This document shows positions 27,497 to 36,955 of a stretch of DNA of 52,872 bases, piece after piece. The translations under genes and the position numbers were made by a program. How positions within the stretch are numbered: position 1 is the first letter of the stretch; every line of letters starts with the position of its first letter. The DNA comes from Chloroflexota bacterium (GTDB lineage Bacteria; Chloroflexota; Anaerolineae; Caldilineales; Caldilineaceae): assembly GCA_003577005.1 (NCBI GenBank), contig QEUW01000007.1, positions 1 through 52,872 on the forward strand. The letters run 5' to 3'. The notes below the pieces were generated by a model that was given only the letters and a program-made list of their open reading frames with translations, did no database searches and had not been told where the DNA came from.

Positions 27497-29563
27497 GCTC
27501 TTCTGATGCAGCGGAATCTCGATCCGCGCTACATCCTCGAACCCGCCTTCGGTGCGCCGGTATAGCAGCACAGTAACCGTATCCATGCTGCCAACGAGCG
27601 GCAGCCGGTAAGCGTCGGCAACGGTTCTTTCGCCTCCCCCGCCGTTTGGCTCCAACAATCCGTGCACCGGTCGTGCTCGATCTTGCTGGAGGATAGCGTC
27701 GCCCGCACTGGGGTCGGGCAAAAAAGCCCCCCCGGCGGATGGGCGCAGGCTGATGCCAAGCTCTTCCGGCCAATCACTGACAATACGCCAAAAGAGAGTG
27801 ATGTCGAGTGTAGGCGGCAGAGCATCCTGGCTGGGGATGGGCGCGGGTGTGGCCACCAGCGTGTACCCAACTAGGCTCACCTCTGGTGTCACCGGGTCGT
27901 TCCGTATCACCGCCGGCACAGCCATTTGTTCATCGGCCCCCACTGCGAAACGGACCCAATCAGGGCCGGCGCTTTGCATCGCAAGGTGGAGGTCATTGGG
28001 CAACTCCATACGCAGCGTCGTGGCTGCCTGCCAGGTGCTAAAGACCGGCTCACCCTGGCGCAATACCTCACCCGCCACTGGGCTGCTCACCACTCGCAGA
28101 TCAGGCCGCACTTGCCAGATATGGATCAGGTAGTCGAGCGCCAGCGCGTCCTGCACCTCTGCAAAGAGGCTGGCGCCCACCGGCAGCGGATAGGCGATCA
28201 ATTGTGCTGCCCGTTCGAGCGCCGTATCTTCCGCCCGGTTGCGGCTGTCCGCGCCTGGCAGCGAAAGAAGAAAACGCCAGATCACCAGCCCAATCAGGCC
28301 AAGTAAAAAAAGCCAGTGAAGAAATGGACCGGCAAGCACCCGATGTCGAGGCTTCTCCTGTTGATACTGGAGCAAGCGCTGCACCGTTGCCGCCGCACCG
28401 ATGAGGATCAGCGGATAGGCGGGCAGAATCACCTGGTACCAGTTGCCGTAACGGTAGGCCCAACAAAAGAGCAGATAAATCCCCAATGTGCCATAGAGTA
28501 GCGTCGCCATCTGGCGTCCCAGCAGGGCGATCCCAACAAGGCCAAGAAGCAAGATGGGCAGGCTCAGTTCATGCCAGATCAATTCGGGGAACTGGTTACC
28601 CAAAAAAGAGCGCCCCGGCTCAAAACCCCAGCCCAATTCTTCCCGCCCCTGCGCCGTGCTGACAAAATTCCAGAACCAGGCTCGAGCACTCTCCCACTCG
28701 CCCACACCCCACCACTCAGGATGCGCCGCGCCGCGCAGATAGATATAGAGATAGCTCACCAGCGGCAGAAACGCTGCCACAATCACGCCAGCTAGCAGCT
28801 TGCCAGAGCGGAGCAACCACGGCGTCTCCCACAACACCACCAGAACCAGCGGCGGGACAATAAACGCCACTGTTAACATATGCGCCAGCGACAGCCCGCA
28901 GAGAAAGGCGAGCAGAAAAATGAGGAATGGGGAGTGGGAAGTAAGAGGTGGGGCGGGATAAGATTTCCCACTCCCCACCCCCCATTCCCCATTCCCTATT
29001 CCGTCGCGCCAGAGCAGATAGACATAGACGATTGCCAATGTCTGGGCGACGGCGCTGCTGTACTGTTCAGTGGTGGTGGCGTAGTACCAGAAAAAGTAGG
29101 TCACGGCAAAGAAGGCCGTAAGCAACCAGGCCAGCGGCCAGTTGCCCTGTGGCCACGCCTTTGTACGCGTGAGCCGGCACAAGATGCGATAGAGCAACCA
29201 CAGGGCGATCAGCGCCCAGAGGATGCTGTAACTGCTGAGAATCGGAATCGGATTGGGCTGTGGGTTGCCGGCCGCCTGGAGCAGCCCGCGCACCGTGTGA
29301 AACCAGAGCCACCCCCCCATCGTATAGAGAGGATAGCCGGGTGCGTTGCTGGGGCGCGCCTGCACCTGCGCATACTGGTGGGTGATCAGGTCGCCCCCGA
29401 CCAACTCCTCCGGTTGGAGACCATTGTCCAGCGTGGAAAGATAGAGTAGTAGGGCGCAACCGAGCAGCGTCAACGCAGCATAGTGTTGTGGCCGTCCCCA
29501 GTTCAACAGCCGAAGAGGTCGTCGCATCGGCTGATCTATACCATTGAGCGGACGGTCTGTCAA
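27491..29563 (-). CDS. DUF2723 membrane protein, O-mannosyltransferase-like
   Basis: 690 residues from TTG 29563; ATG 29527 is an alternative start. After a first membrane segment (YAALTLLGCALLLYLSTLD) the sequence APGYPLYTMGGWLWF carries the DUF2723 signature. About ten membrane segments run to residue ~430, and a ~260-residue extracytoplasmic part follows. Family members resemble polyprenyl-phosphate-dependent mannosyltransferases. Residues about 187-214 (GIGNGEWGVGSGKSYP and following) are encoded by a word-repeat hairpin inserted in frame between two membrane segments. It is monocistronic and convergent with rplI. Confidence 0.82.
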   Translation of the reverse strand: MTDRPLNGIDQPMRRPLRLLNWGRPQHYAALTLLGCALLLYLSTLDNGLQPEELVGGDLITHQYAQVQARPSNAPGYPLYTMGGWLWFHTVRGLLQAAGNPQPNPIPILSSYSILWALIALWLLYRILCRLTRTKAWPQGNWPLAWLLTAFFAVTYFFWYYATTTEQYSSAVAQTLAIVYVYLLWRDGIGNGEWGVGSGKSYPAPPLTSHSPFLIFLLAFLCGLSLAHMLTVAFIVPPLVLVVLWETPWLLRSGKLLAGVIVAAFLPLVSYLYIYLRGAAHPEWWGVGEWESARAWFWNFVSTAQGREELGWGFEPGRSFLGNQFPELIWHELSLPILLLGLVGIALLGRQMATLLYGTLGIYLLFCWAYRYGNWYQVILPAYPLILIGAAATVQRLLQYQQEKPRHRVLAGPFLHWLFLLGLIGLVIWRFLLSLPGADSRNRAEDTALERAAQLIAYPLPVGASLFAEVQDALALDYLIHIWQVRPDLRVVSSPVAGEVLRQGEPVFSTWQAATTLRMELPNDLHLAMQSAGPDWVRFAVGADEQMAVPAVIRNDPVTPEVSLVGYTLVATPAPIPSQDALPPTLDITLFWRIVSDWPEELGISLRPSAGGAFLPDPSAGDAILQQDRARPVHGLLEPNGGGGERTVADAYRLPLVGSMDTVTVLLYRRTEGGFEDVARIEIPLHQKSE
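28924..29002. repeat. Word-repeat hairpin (GGAATGGGGAGTGGG words) inside DUF2723 gene
   Basis: Left arm 28924-28953 consists of GGAATGG/GGAGTGGG words; right arm 28964-29002 of the complementary CCCACTCC, CCCATTCC, CCCTATTCC words. It keeps the reading frame open, adding a Gly/Ser/Pro-rich loop of about 28 residues. Confidence 0.8.
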
Positions 29564-29608
29564 AGCCGTCTCAACTTGAACCAGGTAGAATAGCCTGGCT
29601 AGACCGGG

Positions 29609-29660
29609 GATTTGACGGATCAGGCGGATTTAGAGGATTTTATGTCTGTAGATCCGCTGA
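29609..29660. repeat. Word-repeat hairpin (GGCGGAT words) upstream of amidotransferase-fold gene
   Basis: GGAT-ending words are tandem at 29609-29638 (TTTGACGGAT, CAGGCGGATT, TAGAGGATT). TCAGGCGGATTTA pairs imperfectly with TGTAGATCCGCTGA (29647-29660). It lies between the divergent starts at 29563 and 29799. Confidence 0.5.
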
Positions 29661-29717
29661 CTCAATCACCATTTCGGGCGGCATGACTGTCCAGCAAACC
29701 GTGATCGAGTCCACCAA

Positions 29718-29747
29718 TTCTTAGAAAGTAGATGGCTGCGGTATAAT
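29718..29747 (+). promoter_or_regulatory. Promoter of amidotransferase-fold gene
   Basis: TTCTTA (29718-29723), 18-bp spacer, perfect TATAAT (29742-29747), 52 bp upstream of the ATG. Confidence 0.5.
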
Positions 29748-29798
29748 TGCGCAATCTCTGTTTCAATTCACCTGTATTCGATACTTGGAGTACCCCGA

Positions 29799-30713
29799 AT
29801 GGATCTCGAACCCCGTAATCGTACCCACCTCACCGTAACCCCTGGTGGACCAACCTCCAGGCGACCGCTGATCGGCGTCCCCACTGGCCGCGAAAAGTCA
29901 CAACGCTTTTTTGGGCTGCCGCTTTACATCATGAACCAGACGTATATTCGCGTGCTCGAAAACCTGGGTGCGCTGCCGATCATGATCCCATTGCAGATGA
30001 GCGAGGCGACCTTGCGCGGCATTTTTGACCGGCTGGATGGCCTCTTTCTGCCCGGCGGCGAAGATCTGGACCCCAGCGCCTACGGCCACGAGCGACACCC
30101 GCAACTGGGTGCGCCCGACAAAGAGCGCGACCGCACCGAACTGATCCTGACGCGCTGGGCGCTGGAGGAGGGTATGCCGCTACTCGGCGTCTGTCGCGGC
30201 ATCCAGGTGATCAACGTGGTCTGTGGCGGGACCCTCTACCAAGACCTGCCCAGCCAGCGGGCCGACCTAACCAAACACGACTACTTCCCGCCCGCCTTTG
30301 AGCGTTTCCGCATCAGCCACCAGGTGGCCATCGAACCAGATAGCCGCCTCGCTCGCGCCTTGGGCACGGTGCATAAGGTCAACTCCATGCACCACCAGGG
30401 AATCGACCTGCTCGGCCGGGGTCTACGCATTGTCGCCCGCGCCGAAGATGGGTTGGCCGAGGCGGTGGAGTTGCCGGCCCTGCCCTTTGCCGTCGGCGTC
30501 CAGTGGCACCCGGAAGAACTTGCCATGATCGACCAGTTGAGCGGCAGCCTCTTCGCCGAATTCCTGCGCGCTGCCGCCAGCGATTGGCGCAGCCAGGTGC
30601 CGGCAGGCTGGGGCCAATACTTTGCCCAGCTTTGTCCGCCGGTGCAGTCGATGGCCGGCTATGCACCCGCACAACCAAACCGTTTGCCTGTATCGATGGG
30701 CGAAGGCGGATAA
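29799..30713 (+). CDS. Peptidase C26 / gamma-glutamyl hydrolase family protein
   Basis: 304 residues, ATG with GGAG about 10 bases upstream. The class I glutamine amidotransferase fold is clear: LFLPGGEDLDPSAYG, nucleophile Cys132 (LLGVCRGIQVINV), and His237-Glu239 (VQWHPEE). These match the PuuD-like peptidase C26 group, which hydrolyses gamma-glutamyl bonds such as gamma-glutamyl-GABA. There are no polyamine-catabolism genes nearby, so the natural substrate is open. The N-terminal 20 residues and the last ~40 lie outside the domain. Confidence 0.9.
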   Translation: MDLEPRNRTHLTVTPGGPTSRRPLIGVPTGREKSQRFFGLPLYIMNQTYIRVLENLGALPIMIPLQMSEATLRGIFDRLDGLFLPGGEDLDPSAYGHERHPQLGAPDKERDRTELILTRWALEEGMPLLGVCRGIQVINVVCGGTLYQDLPSQRADLTKHDYFPPAFERFRISHQVAIEPDSRLARALGTVHKVNSMHHQGIDLLGRGLRIVARAEDGLAEAVELPALPFAVGVQWHPEELAMIDQLSGSLFAEFLRAAASDWRSQVPAGWGQYFAQLCPPVQSMAGYAPAQPNRLPVSMGEGG

Positions 30714-30752
30714 CATCCCCCGCCCATCTGGCTGGGGTCCTCAGCCATGAAG

Positions 30753-30799
30753 GGGTGTTTTGGCAACACCCGCCACATAGCATTCGGCCACATAGCATT
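30753..30799. repeat. Hairpin plus tandem 15-bp repeat after amidotransferase-fold gene
   Basis: GGGTGTT (30753-30759) pairs with AACACCC (30765-30771). Next to it CCACATAGCATT occurs twice, at 30773-30784 and 30788-30799, a 15-bp tandem. It may terminate the gene at 30713. Confidence 0.45.
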
Positions 30800-30818
30800 T
30801 GGGAGGACGTTCACAAGC

Positions 30819-31457
30819 TCAATGATCCTCGTACTCTAGCACGGCCTGCGTGTTCAAGAAGGCGCTTAGCCGCTCCGCTTCAGCTTCAATCCCTTGTCGG
30901 ACCGCGGCCGTGGGCGAGGAGAACAGGTGAACCTTTTCGAGCTCGTCCGCTAGCGACTGAAAGAGCTTGCGGGCGGGCACTTTTCTAAGCTCCCACCACA
31001 GGGCGAAGTCTTCCGGCCGGGCGGGGCCGTATGTGCGCAGGTAACGGCGGGCGATCTCTTGCAGCGCAGCGTATGGCTCGACGGGCCGCCACTGGCCGAT
31101 CCACTGGCTGGGGTTCACAAAGGTGACCTTCCTACCCTGGTTTGGTCCAAAACAGAGGTCGCCTCGCCAAGCTGAGGGTTTCAACGGCGTACCCCAGCCT
31201 TTCGCTAGCACCAGGCTGTGCAATGCAGGAATACCGGTCTGTTCTGCCAGGGCCGTCGCGAGCTGTTCGCGGGTCACCGGTTCACGGCCAAGGACCTGGG
31301 GCACGGCGGCGAGGAAGGCCTCGTACTGCGTCGGTGTGATGCCGAAATAATCGAAGTACCGTGTCCAATTGCGCGTCTCATAAAGACTGCGTGCGGCGAC
31401 ATCGTGGCCATCGGTCCGCCGTTCAACCTCTCGCGCGCCAGCCACCGGAAAGAGCAT
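30819..31457 (-). pseudogene. Truncated AlkZ-like winged-helix DNA-binding protein
   Basis: The 212-residue frame matches the middle of AlkZ/DUF1006 (winged-helix DNA glycosylase-like) proteins: VTREQLATALAEQ, LCFGPNQGRKVTFV, ARRYLRTYGPARPEDFALWW. Members are about 350-400 residues. The N-terminal winged helix is missing, and the C-terminal third, including the usual late active-site part, is replaced by a short tail. The frame has no good ribosome-binding site, and an in-frame TAG lies just upstream. I take it as a remnant of a DNA-repair gene. A short expressed protein is not excluded. Confidence 0.65.
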
Positions 31458-31483
31458 CTTGACGACATCGAACGCGCGCTATT

Positions 31484-31550
31484 GTAGGCAGGGAGATAGG
31501 GAGACAGGTAGGCAGGTGACGAACGCTTGTCTACCTGTCTCCCTGTCTAC
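31484..31550. repeat. Word-repeat hairpin (GGGAGACAGGTAG words)
   Basis: GGGAGACAGGTAG (31499-31511) pairs perfectly with CTACCTGTCTCCC (31531-31543), and further words extend both arms to 31484 and 31550. It lies between the AlkZ remnant and the gyrA promoter. Confidence 0.75.
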
Positions 31551-31591
31551 CACCCCCTGGCATCACTCCCGCACAATCGTCTCCCCTCCGC

Positions 31592-31621
31592 TTAGGAAAA
31601 ACGGTCTAGATCGGGTATAAT
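31592..31621 (+). promoter_or_regulatory. Putative gyrA promoter
   Basis: Perfect TATAAT (31616-31621) with a poor -35 (TTAGGA, 31592-31597, 18-bp spacer). The leader before ATG 31725 would be about 95 bases. Confidence 0.45.
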
Positions 31622-31724
31622 AGAGTGATTAAACGCGGCTTGCAGACGCTTGTCAGGCCGCACTAATTGGGTATCCGCGGTGAGCGGCGTGCACCCGCGT
31701 CCAATTTGATCTTGGAGTGCTTGA

Positions 31725-34442
31725 ATGAGTGACCAGAACTTATTTGAACCTGATGATCTCCAGCCGAGGGGTCTGGCGGCTGGAGATGGCCCCATCGCCA
31801 GCGACCTCCCCACCGTGGGCGGCGATGGCAACGGCGCCAACGGCAGTAGCGGCAACGGCATCCACGCCGGCCTGATCCGCCCTGTCTCTATCGAGCAGGA
31901 AATGCGCAGCAGCTATCTCGATTATGCCATGAGCGTGATCGTGGCCCGCGCCCTGCCCGATGCGCGCGACGGGTTGAAGCCCGTCCACCGGCGCATCCTC
32001 TACGCCATGCACGACATGGGTCTGGCGCCCAACAGCCCCTACAAAAAGAGCGCCCGTATCGTCGGTGAAGTATTGGGTAAATACCACCCGCACGGCGACG
32101 GCGCTGTCTATGACGCCATGGCGCGCATGGCGCAGGATTTTAGCCTCCGCTACCCGCTGGTAGATGGTCAGGGCAACTTTGGCTCGGTCGATGGCGACAG
32201 CCCGGCGGCCATGCGTTATACCGAGGCGCGGCTGGCCCGTATCGCCGAATTTATGCTCCAGGACATCGACATGGAAACGGTGGACTGGATGCCAAATTTT
32301 GACGACAGCCTGCAAGAGCCACGAGTGCTGCCGGGCATGTTGCCCAATCTGCTGGTCAACGGCACCAGCGGTATTGCCGTGGGTATGGCCACCAATATCC
32401 CGCCGCACAACCTGAGCGAGATCGCCAACGCCGTCGTCTATGTCATCGACAACTGGGAGCGCCGCGACGAGGTTCTGCTTGAGGAGTTGATGACCTTTGT
32501 CAAGGGGCCCGATTTCCCCACCGGTGGCATGATCCTGGGGGCGGATGGCATCAAACAGGCCTTTGCCACCGGGCGCGGCAAGATCATCATCCGCGCTAAA
32601 ACGCTCATCGAAGAGACGCGCAACGACCGTTTCCGCATCATCGTCACGGAGATCCCCTATCAGGTCAACAAGTCGCAACTCATCGAGCGCATCGCCGAAC
32701 TAGTGCGCGCTGGTCGGCTCGACAATATCAGCGACCTGCGCGACGAGAGTGACCGCACCGGGATGCGCATCGTCATCGAGCTAAAGAAGGGCGCCGCCCC
32801 CAAAAAGGTCTGTAACCAGCTCTTCAAACATACTGCCTTACAAACTTCCTATGGTGTCAACACGCTGGCGCTGGTGGATGGCGAACCAGCTACGCTGGGG
32901 CTGCGCCGGGCGCTGATCGTCTACGTCGACCATCGCTACGAGGTTTTGCGCCGCCGCAGTGAGTTTCAACTCGCCAAGGCGCGCGAGCGCGCTCACATCC
33001 TCGAAGGGCTGCGCATCGCCCTGCAACATCTCGACGAGGTGATCCAGACGATCCGCCAGAGCGAAAGCGCCGAGGCCGCGCGCGGGGCGCTCATGGAACG
33101 GTTTGGCCTCAGCCAGGTGCAGGCGCAGGCGATCCTCGACATGCAGTTGCGTCGTCTGGCCGCCCTCGAACGGCAGCGGATCGAGGATGAATACCAGGAG
33201 GTTATGGCACGCATCGCCTATCTGCTGGACTTGTTGGAACACCCAGAGAAGATCCGGGCGCTGATCCGTGACGATATCCTCGCGCTAAAAGAGCGGTTTG
33301 GCGATGAACGGCGCACGCTCATTATCGAGGAGGCCAACGGCGACTTTAGCGAAGAAGACCTTATCGCCCAGGACAATGTGCTCATCAGCTACAGCGCCGG
33401 CTCCTATATCAAGCGGATGAGCGCCGAAAATTTCCGCGCCCAGGGCCGCGGCGGGCGCGGCATCAAGGGGATGACAACCCGCAATGAGGACGAGGTGATC
33501 GACCTCCTCTTTGCGCGCACGCTGGACTATATCCTCTTCTTCACCAACAAGGGGCGGGTCTACAGCAGCCGCGTCTACGAATTGCCCGAGGGCAACCGTA
33601 CGTCGCGCGGCGCCCACATTGCCAACGTGCTCAACCTCCAGCCGGATGAGACAGTCAGCACCATGCTGGTGGTGGCCGACTTCGAGCAGGCCAAATACAT
33701 CACCCTGATCACCCGCCAGGCGCGCATCAAGCGCATGGAGTTGAACGCCTTTAGCAATGTGCGTTCGGTCGGGCTGATTGCCATGTCGCTCGACCCCAAC
33801 GACTCGCTCGATTGGGCCCGCCTCACTAGCGGCGACGAGGAATTCCTGGTCGTCACCCGCAACGGCAAGGCGCTGCGCTTCCACGAGAGCAACGTGCGGC
33901 CTATGGGTCGCACTGCGGCCGGGGTCCGGGCGATGCGTCTGATCGACGATGATGAGGTCGTCAGCCTTGATGTGGTCAAGCCGGACGCCGACCTCTTTGT
34001 GCTCCACAAGTTGGGCTGGGGCAAACGGGTCTCGCTCGATGAGTACAACGCCAAAGGGCGCTATACCCAGGGCATGTGGACAACCGCCCACGAACGCCTG
34101 GATGAGATCGGCCCGATCGTTGCAGCTCGCGTCGTCTATCCCGACGACCATATCACTGTGATGACCAGCAACGGGATTGCCCTGCGCACCCAGGTGAGCG
34201 GGGTCAGCCGCTACGGTCGTATGACCCGCGGCGTCCGCGTCGTCAACCTGGCCGAAGGTGACACAGTCGCCGCGGTTGCCGTCATCAGCCACGCCGATCT
34301 GACTCGCGGGGTGGATGGTGGCGAAGCCGACGGTGGTCTCAACGGCGCCCTCAATGGCTCAACCAACGGGGCCTCACAACAAACGGCTGCCGCCACCGAA
34401 GCCGAAGCCAGCGAACTTGTGACGAAGGAAGACGTTCTTTAG
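31725..34442 (+). CDS. gyrA: DNA gyrase subunit A
   Basis: 905 residues, ATG with GGAG 9 bases upstream. The first ~50 residues are a Gly/Asn/Ser-rich extension ([12 protein letters not shown]) before the usual start ([19 protein letters not shown]). The catalytic Tyr165 lies in AMRYTEARL. The topoisomerase core is complete ([20 protein letters not shown]), followed by a C-terminal DNA-wrapping domain. Its GyrA box, [10 protein letters not shown] near 573, marks gyrase rather than topoisomerase IV. With GyrB it introduces negative supercoils. The C-terminal ~45 residues are again a low-complexity tail. gyrB is not in the window. Confidence 0.95.
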   Translation: MSDQNLFEPDDLQPRGLAAGDGPIASDLPTVGGDGNGANGSSGNGIHAGLIRPVSIEQEMRSSYLDYAMSVIVARALPDARDGLKPVHRRILYAMHDMGLAPNSPYKKSARIVGEVLGKYHPHGDGAVYDAMARMAQDFSLRYPLVDGQGNFGSVDGDSPAAMRYTEARLARIAEFMLQDIDMETVDWMPNFDDSLQEPRVLPGMLPNLLVNGTSGIAVGMATNIPPHNLSEIANAVVYVIDNWERRDEVLLEELMTFVKGPDFPTGGMILGADGIKQAFATGRGKIIIRAKTLIEETRNDRFRIIVTEIPYQVNKSQLIERIAELVRAGRLDNISDLRDESDRTGMRIVIELKKGAAPKKVCNQLFKHTALQTSYGVNTLALVDGEPATLGLRRALIVYVDHRYEVLRRRSEFQLAKARERAHILEGLRIALQHLDEVIQTIRQSESAEAARGALMERFGLSQVQAQAILDMQLRRLAALERQRIEDEYQEVMARIAYLLDLLEHPEKIRALIRDDILALKERFGDERRTLIIEEANGDFSEEDLIAQDNVLISYSAGSYIKRMSAENFRAQGRGGRGIKGMTTRNEDEVIDLLFARTLDYILFFTNKGRVYSSRVYELPEGNRTSRGAHIANVLNLQPDETVSTMLVVADFEQAKYITLITRQARIKRMELNAFSNVRSVGLIAMSLDPNDSLDWARLTSGDEEFLVVTRNGKALRFHESNVRPMGRTAAGVRAMRLIDDDEVVSLDVVKPDADLFVLHKLGWGKRVSLDEYNAKGRYTQGMWTTAHERLDEIGPIVAARVVYPDDHITVMTSNGIALRTQVSGVSRYGRMTRGVRVVNLAEGDTVAAVAVISHADLTRGVDGGEADGGLNGALNGSTNGASQQTAAATEAEASELVTKEDVL

Positions 34443-34507
34443 TGCGGAGTGTGGAATGGGAAATCGAGAGATTCCGCACTCCTCATTCCGCACTCCGCAT
34501 TCTGCAT
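34441..34507. repeat. Word-repeat hairpin (GTGCGGA words) between gyrA and next gene
   Basis: Left arm 34441-34465 (GTGCGGAGTGTGGAATGGG) and right arm 34470-34507 built from ATTCCGCACTCC, ATTCCGCACTCC and GCATTC words. It begins inside the gyrA stop codon and ends just before the start at 34514. Confidence 0.75.
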
Positions 34508-34513
34508 TCAACT

Positions 34514-35890
34514 ATGTCCCTAACCAAGACTCTCTTAAGCCAGCGTCCGGGCCAGCATCTGGCATTTGTGCCTGACCCGCGACCCGAAGCCATTGTCGAA
34601 ACGCTTGCCGCCCTGGCCAATGCCGAGGGCGGCACCGTTGTTTTGGGCATGGCGGCCGATGGGCGGCTGGGCGACCTCTATGTTGCCGATGAGGCGCAGG
34701 AAGCGTTGCAGGCCGCCGCCCGGCTCTGCAAGCCGCCGGTGCCCACCCACTGGCAAGAGATGGAACAACTGGCCGAGGGGGTTGTCGTGCTGCTGAGGGT
34801 CGAACGTAGCAATACGCTCCACAAGCTGTGGGACGGGCGCATCCTTGTGCGCAAAGGAGCCGAGAACCGGCCTGCCGAAAGCGCCGAGGCCAGCCAACTG
34901 GCCTTCGCCCGCGCCGATGATGATTTCGAGACACAACCCGTCCCCGGCGCCACGCGGGAAGACCTGGATGAAAGCGTCATCGAGGATTATATGGAGCGCC
35001 GCCAGGCGCGCAGCCCTCGTTCGAGTGTCTTGCCCAAAGATCGGCTACTGCAACAGATCGGTGCGCTGACCGAGGATCGCATGCCAACGGTCAGCGGGCT
35101 GCTGCTCTTTGGCAAAGAGCCGCAGTTCTTTATGCCGCAGAGCCGCGCCACTTTTGTCAAGTTTGCCGACACGACCCCACGCGGCCCCGAAGGCAGCTTT
35201 GGCTATGGCCGCCGCGAAGAGTTTGTCGGCCCGCTGCCCACTATCATCGACCGCGCCTGGCGTGTGATCTGGGAAGAGATGGACAAGCGCGCCGTGGTGC
35301 GCGGTCTGCAACGCCAAGAGGAGACAGAGTACCCGACGGCGCCCGTGCGCGAGGCGCTGGTCAACGCCGTGGCGCATCGTGATTATCGCATCACCGGGCG
35401 CGGCATCGAGATCCGCATGTACACCGACCGGTTGGAAGTGACCAGCCCCGGCGGTCTTCCTGCCCATATCACGCTTGACAACATTGTCGAGGAGCATTAC
35501 AGCCGCAACCCGCGCATCGTCAACGGCCTCTACCAGTGGGGCTATATTGAAGAGCTGGGGCTGGGCGTGGACCGCATGATCGAAGACATGCTCAACGCCG
35601 GCCATGAGGCGCCCAAATTTGATGCCACGACCTATCGCTTTAGCGTCACGCTCTACAACAAAAAGGACCCGCTGCGCGCTGCTGCGGCCCAACCTGGACA
35701 CATGAATGAGCGGCAGATGAAGGCCATCGAATATCTCCAGCGCAACGGCGCCATTACCAACCGCGAGTACCGCGACCTCTGCCCCCATGTGGGCGCCGAA
35801 TCGCTCCGCCTCGACCTGGCTGACCTGGTAGATAAGGGGGTCATCTTGAAGATTGGGGATAAGCGGGGCACACGGTATATTTTGAAGTAA
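34514..35890 (+). CDS. AlbA-domain / RecG-C-like ATP-binding regulator
   Basis: 458 residues from ATG 34514. An upstream GTG at 34442, overlapping the gyrA stop, would translate the word-repeat hairpin and is less likely. The N-terminal Schlafen-AlbA_2 domain shows ALANAEGGTVVLGMAADG (about 33-50) and ILVRKGAENRPA. A HATPase_c_4 region follows: TAPVREALVNAVAHRDY (near 279-295) and GGLPAHITLDNI. A winged helix lies at the C-terminus (MKAIEYLQRNGAITNREYR). Members are annotated as putative transcriptional regulators. The exact role is unknown; the gene may be co-transcribed with gyrA. Confidence 0.85.
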   Translation: MSLTKTLLSQRPGQHLAFVPDPRPEAIVETLAALANAEGGTVVLGMAADGRLGDLYVADEAQEALQAAARLCKPPVPTHWQEMEQLAEGVVVLLRVERSNTLHKLWDGRILVRKGAENRPAESAEASQLAFARADDDFETQPVPGATREDLDESVIEDYMERRQARSPRSSVLPKDRLLQQIGALTEDRMPTVSGLLLFGKEPQFFMPQSRATFVKFADTTPRGPEGSFGYGRREEFVGPLPTIIDRAWRVIWEEMDKRAVVRGLQRQEETEYPTAPVREALVNAVAHRDYRITGRGIEIRMYTDRLEVTSPGGLPAHITLDNIVEEHYSRNPRIVNGLYQWGYIEELGLGVDRMIEDMLNAGHEAPKFDATTYRFSVTLYNKKDPLRAAAAQPGHMNERQMKAIEYLQRNGAITNREYRDLCPHVGAESLRLDLADLVDKGVILKIGDKRGTRYILK

Positions 35891-35911
35891 TAAGTGGTCA
35901 GTCTACCCTGT

Positions 35912-36022
35912 TTCCCAATTGGAATAATTTGGGATAACGAACGAAAATCTGTTCCCGGCGCTCTCGAAAACGCGGAGTCCACGTCGCCGATCCATTATCC
36001 CAAATTATCCCAATTGGGATAA
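35912..36022. repeat. Nested inverted repeat built from TTATCCCAATTGGGATAA units
   Basis: Left arm 35912-35937 and right arm 35995-36022 are near-exact inverse copies separated by 57 bp. The right arm ends in the perfect 18-bp palindrome TTATCCCAATTGGGATAA (36005-36022). It lies in a 230-bp gene-free stretch between the AlbA-domain gene and the lepB promoter. Confidence 0.75.
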
Positions 36023-36123
36023 AAATACGCAGTTGCGCCGGTGCAATGCACCTCTGGCCAGCAACGTTGCAAATGATGGATGTGCCAGGCAGGTAGGGAA
36101 GCTGGCATTTTGCTCTACAATTC

Positions 36124-36152
36124 TTGTGAGCCGTTCGCGGCGGTGCTATAAT
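36124..36152 (+). promoter_or_regulatory. Sigma-70-type promoter of lepB-deoC operon
   Basis: TTGTGA (36124-36129), 17-bp spacer, perfect TATAAT (36147-36152). The lepB ATG is 69 bp further. Confidence 0.65.
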
Positions 36153-36220
36153 GGGTCGGGTCTGGTGCGGACGGGTTGTCTGCCTGCACACAGGGTTTGA
36201 GATGTCAGGATAGTGTGACT

Positions 36221-36955
36221 ATGAGTGATTCGACGCGCAACGCCAATGATCCGTTTGCGTTAAAAGCGGAGTCAACCCCGCCCAACGATTTTGCCCTCGC
36301 GCCTACCGAAACCACCCCAGCTGAGGAAAACGCCGAGAGTACCCACCCCCCCATGGCGTGGATGCTGTTGCGCGAACTGGTTGAAACCGTGGTGCTCTCG
36401 CTGGTCATCTTTTTGCTGATCCGCATGGTGGTGCAGAACTATCGTATCGAGAGCCATTCGATGTTGCCCAATTTTCATGAAGGGCAGTTTATCCTGGTCA
36501 ACAAGCTGGCCTATAAGCTGGGCGAGCCGGCGCGCGGCGAAGTAGTCGTCTTCCACAACCCACGCAACCCCGATGAGGACTATATCAAACGGGTCATCGG
36601 TCTGCCCGGCGATACGGTTGCAATCTATGGGCAGACGGTCTACATCAACGACGAACCGTTGCCGCAGCCCTACGCCACCAATCCCTTGCCGCCAGGCTAT
36701 GTCTTTGAGCCGCAAGAGGTGCCGCCTGATCACATCTTTGTTATGGGCGATAACCGGCCCAATTCGCAGGACAGCCGTTTTGCCTCGGTCGGGCCGATTG
36801 CCGAGGATCTGATCGTTGGCAAGGCGTGGCTACGCGTCTGGCCTTTTGCCGAATTTGGTCTGGTGGCACACTATCATCTGGAACCAGGCGATGCGGCGCT
36901 ATCCGCGGCGCCGGACTCCACAGGGCTGGAAGCAGCATGTTGTAGCCAAGAGTGA
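36221..36955 (+). CDS. lepB: Signal peptidase I
   Basis: 244 residues from ATG 36221, with AGGA about 11 bases upstream. A ~45-residue cytoplasmic N-tail precedes one membrane segment ([19 protein letters not shown]). The catalytic Ser80 (ESHSMLPN) and general base Lys123 ([11 protein letters not shown]) are in place, and the box [16 protein letters not shown] is present. It cleaves Sec and Tat signal peptides outside the membrane, and so should process the many secreted proteins of this window. Its TGA overlaps the next gene by 4 bp. Confidence 0.95.
   Translation: MSDSTRNANDPFALKAESTPPNDFALAPTETTPAEENAESTHPPMAWMLLRELVETVVLSLVIFLLIRMVVQNYRIESHSMLPNFHEGQFILVNKLAYKLGEPARGEVVVFHNPRNPDEDYIKRVIGLPGDTVAIYGQTVYINDEPLPQPYATNPLPPGYVFEPQEVPPDHIFVMGDNRPNSQDSRFASVGPIAEDLIVGKAWLRVWPFAEFGLVAHYHLEPGDAALSAAPDSTGLEAACCSQE

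Noticed and set aside
28924..29002. Tandem words considered as CRISPR or minisatellite
   Set aside because: Words vary and are inverted, with no regular spacers and no cas genes; treated as word-repeat hairpin instead.
33285..34292. 335-residue minus-strand frame opposite gyrA
   Set aside because: High-GC shadow; gyrA is complete and conserved on the other strand.
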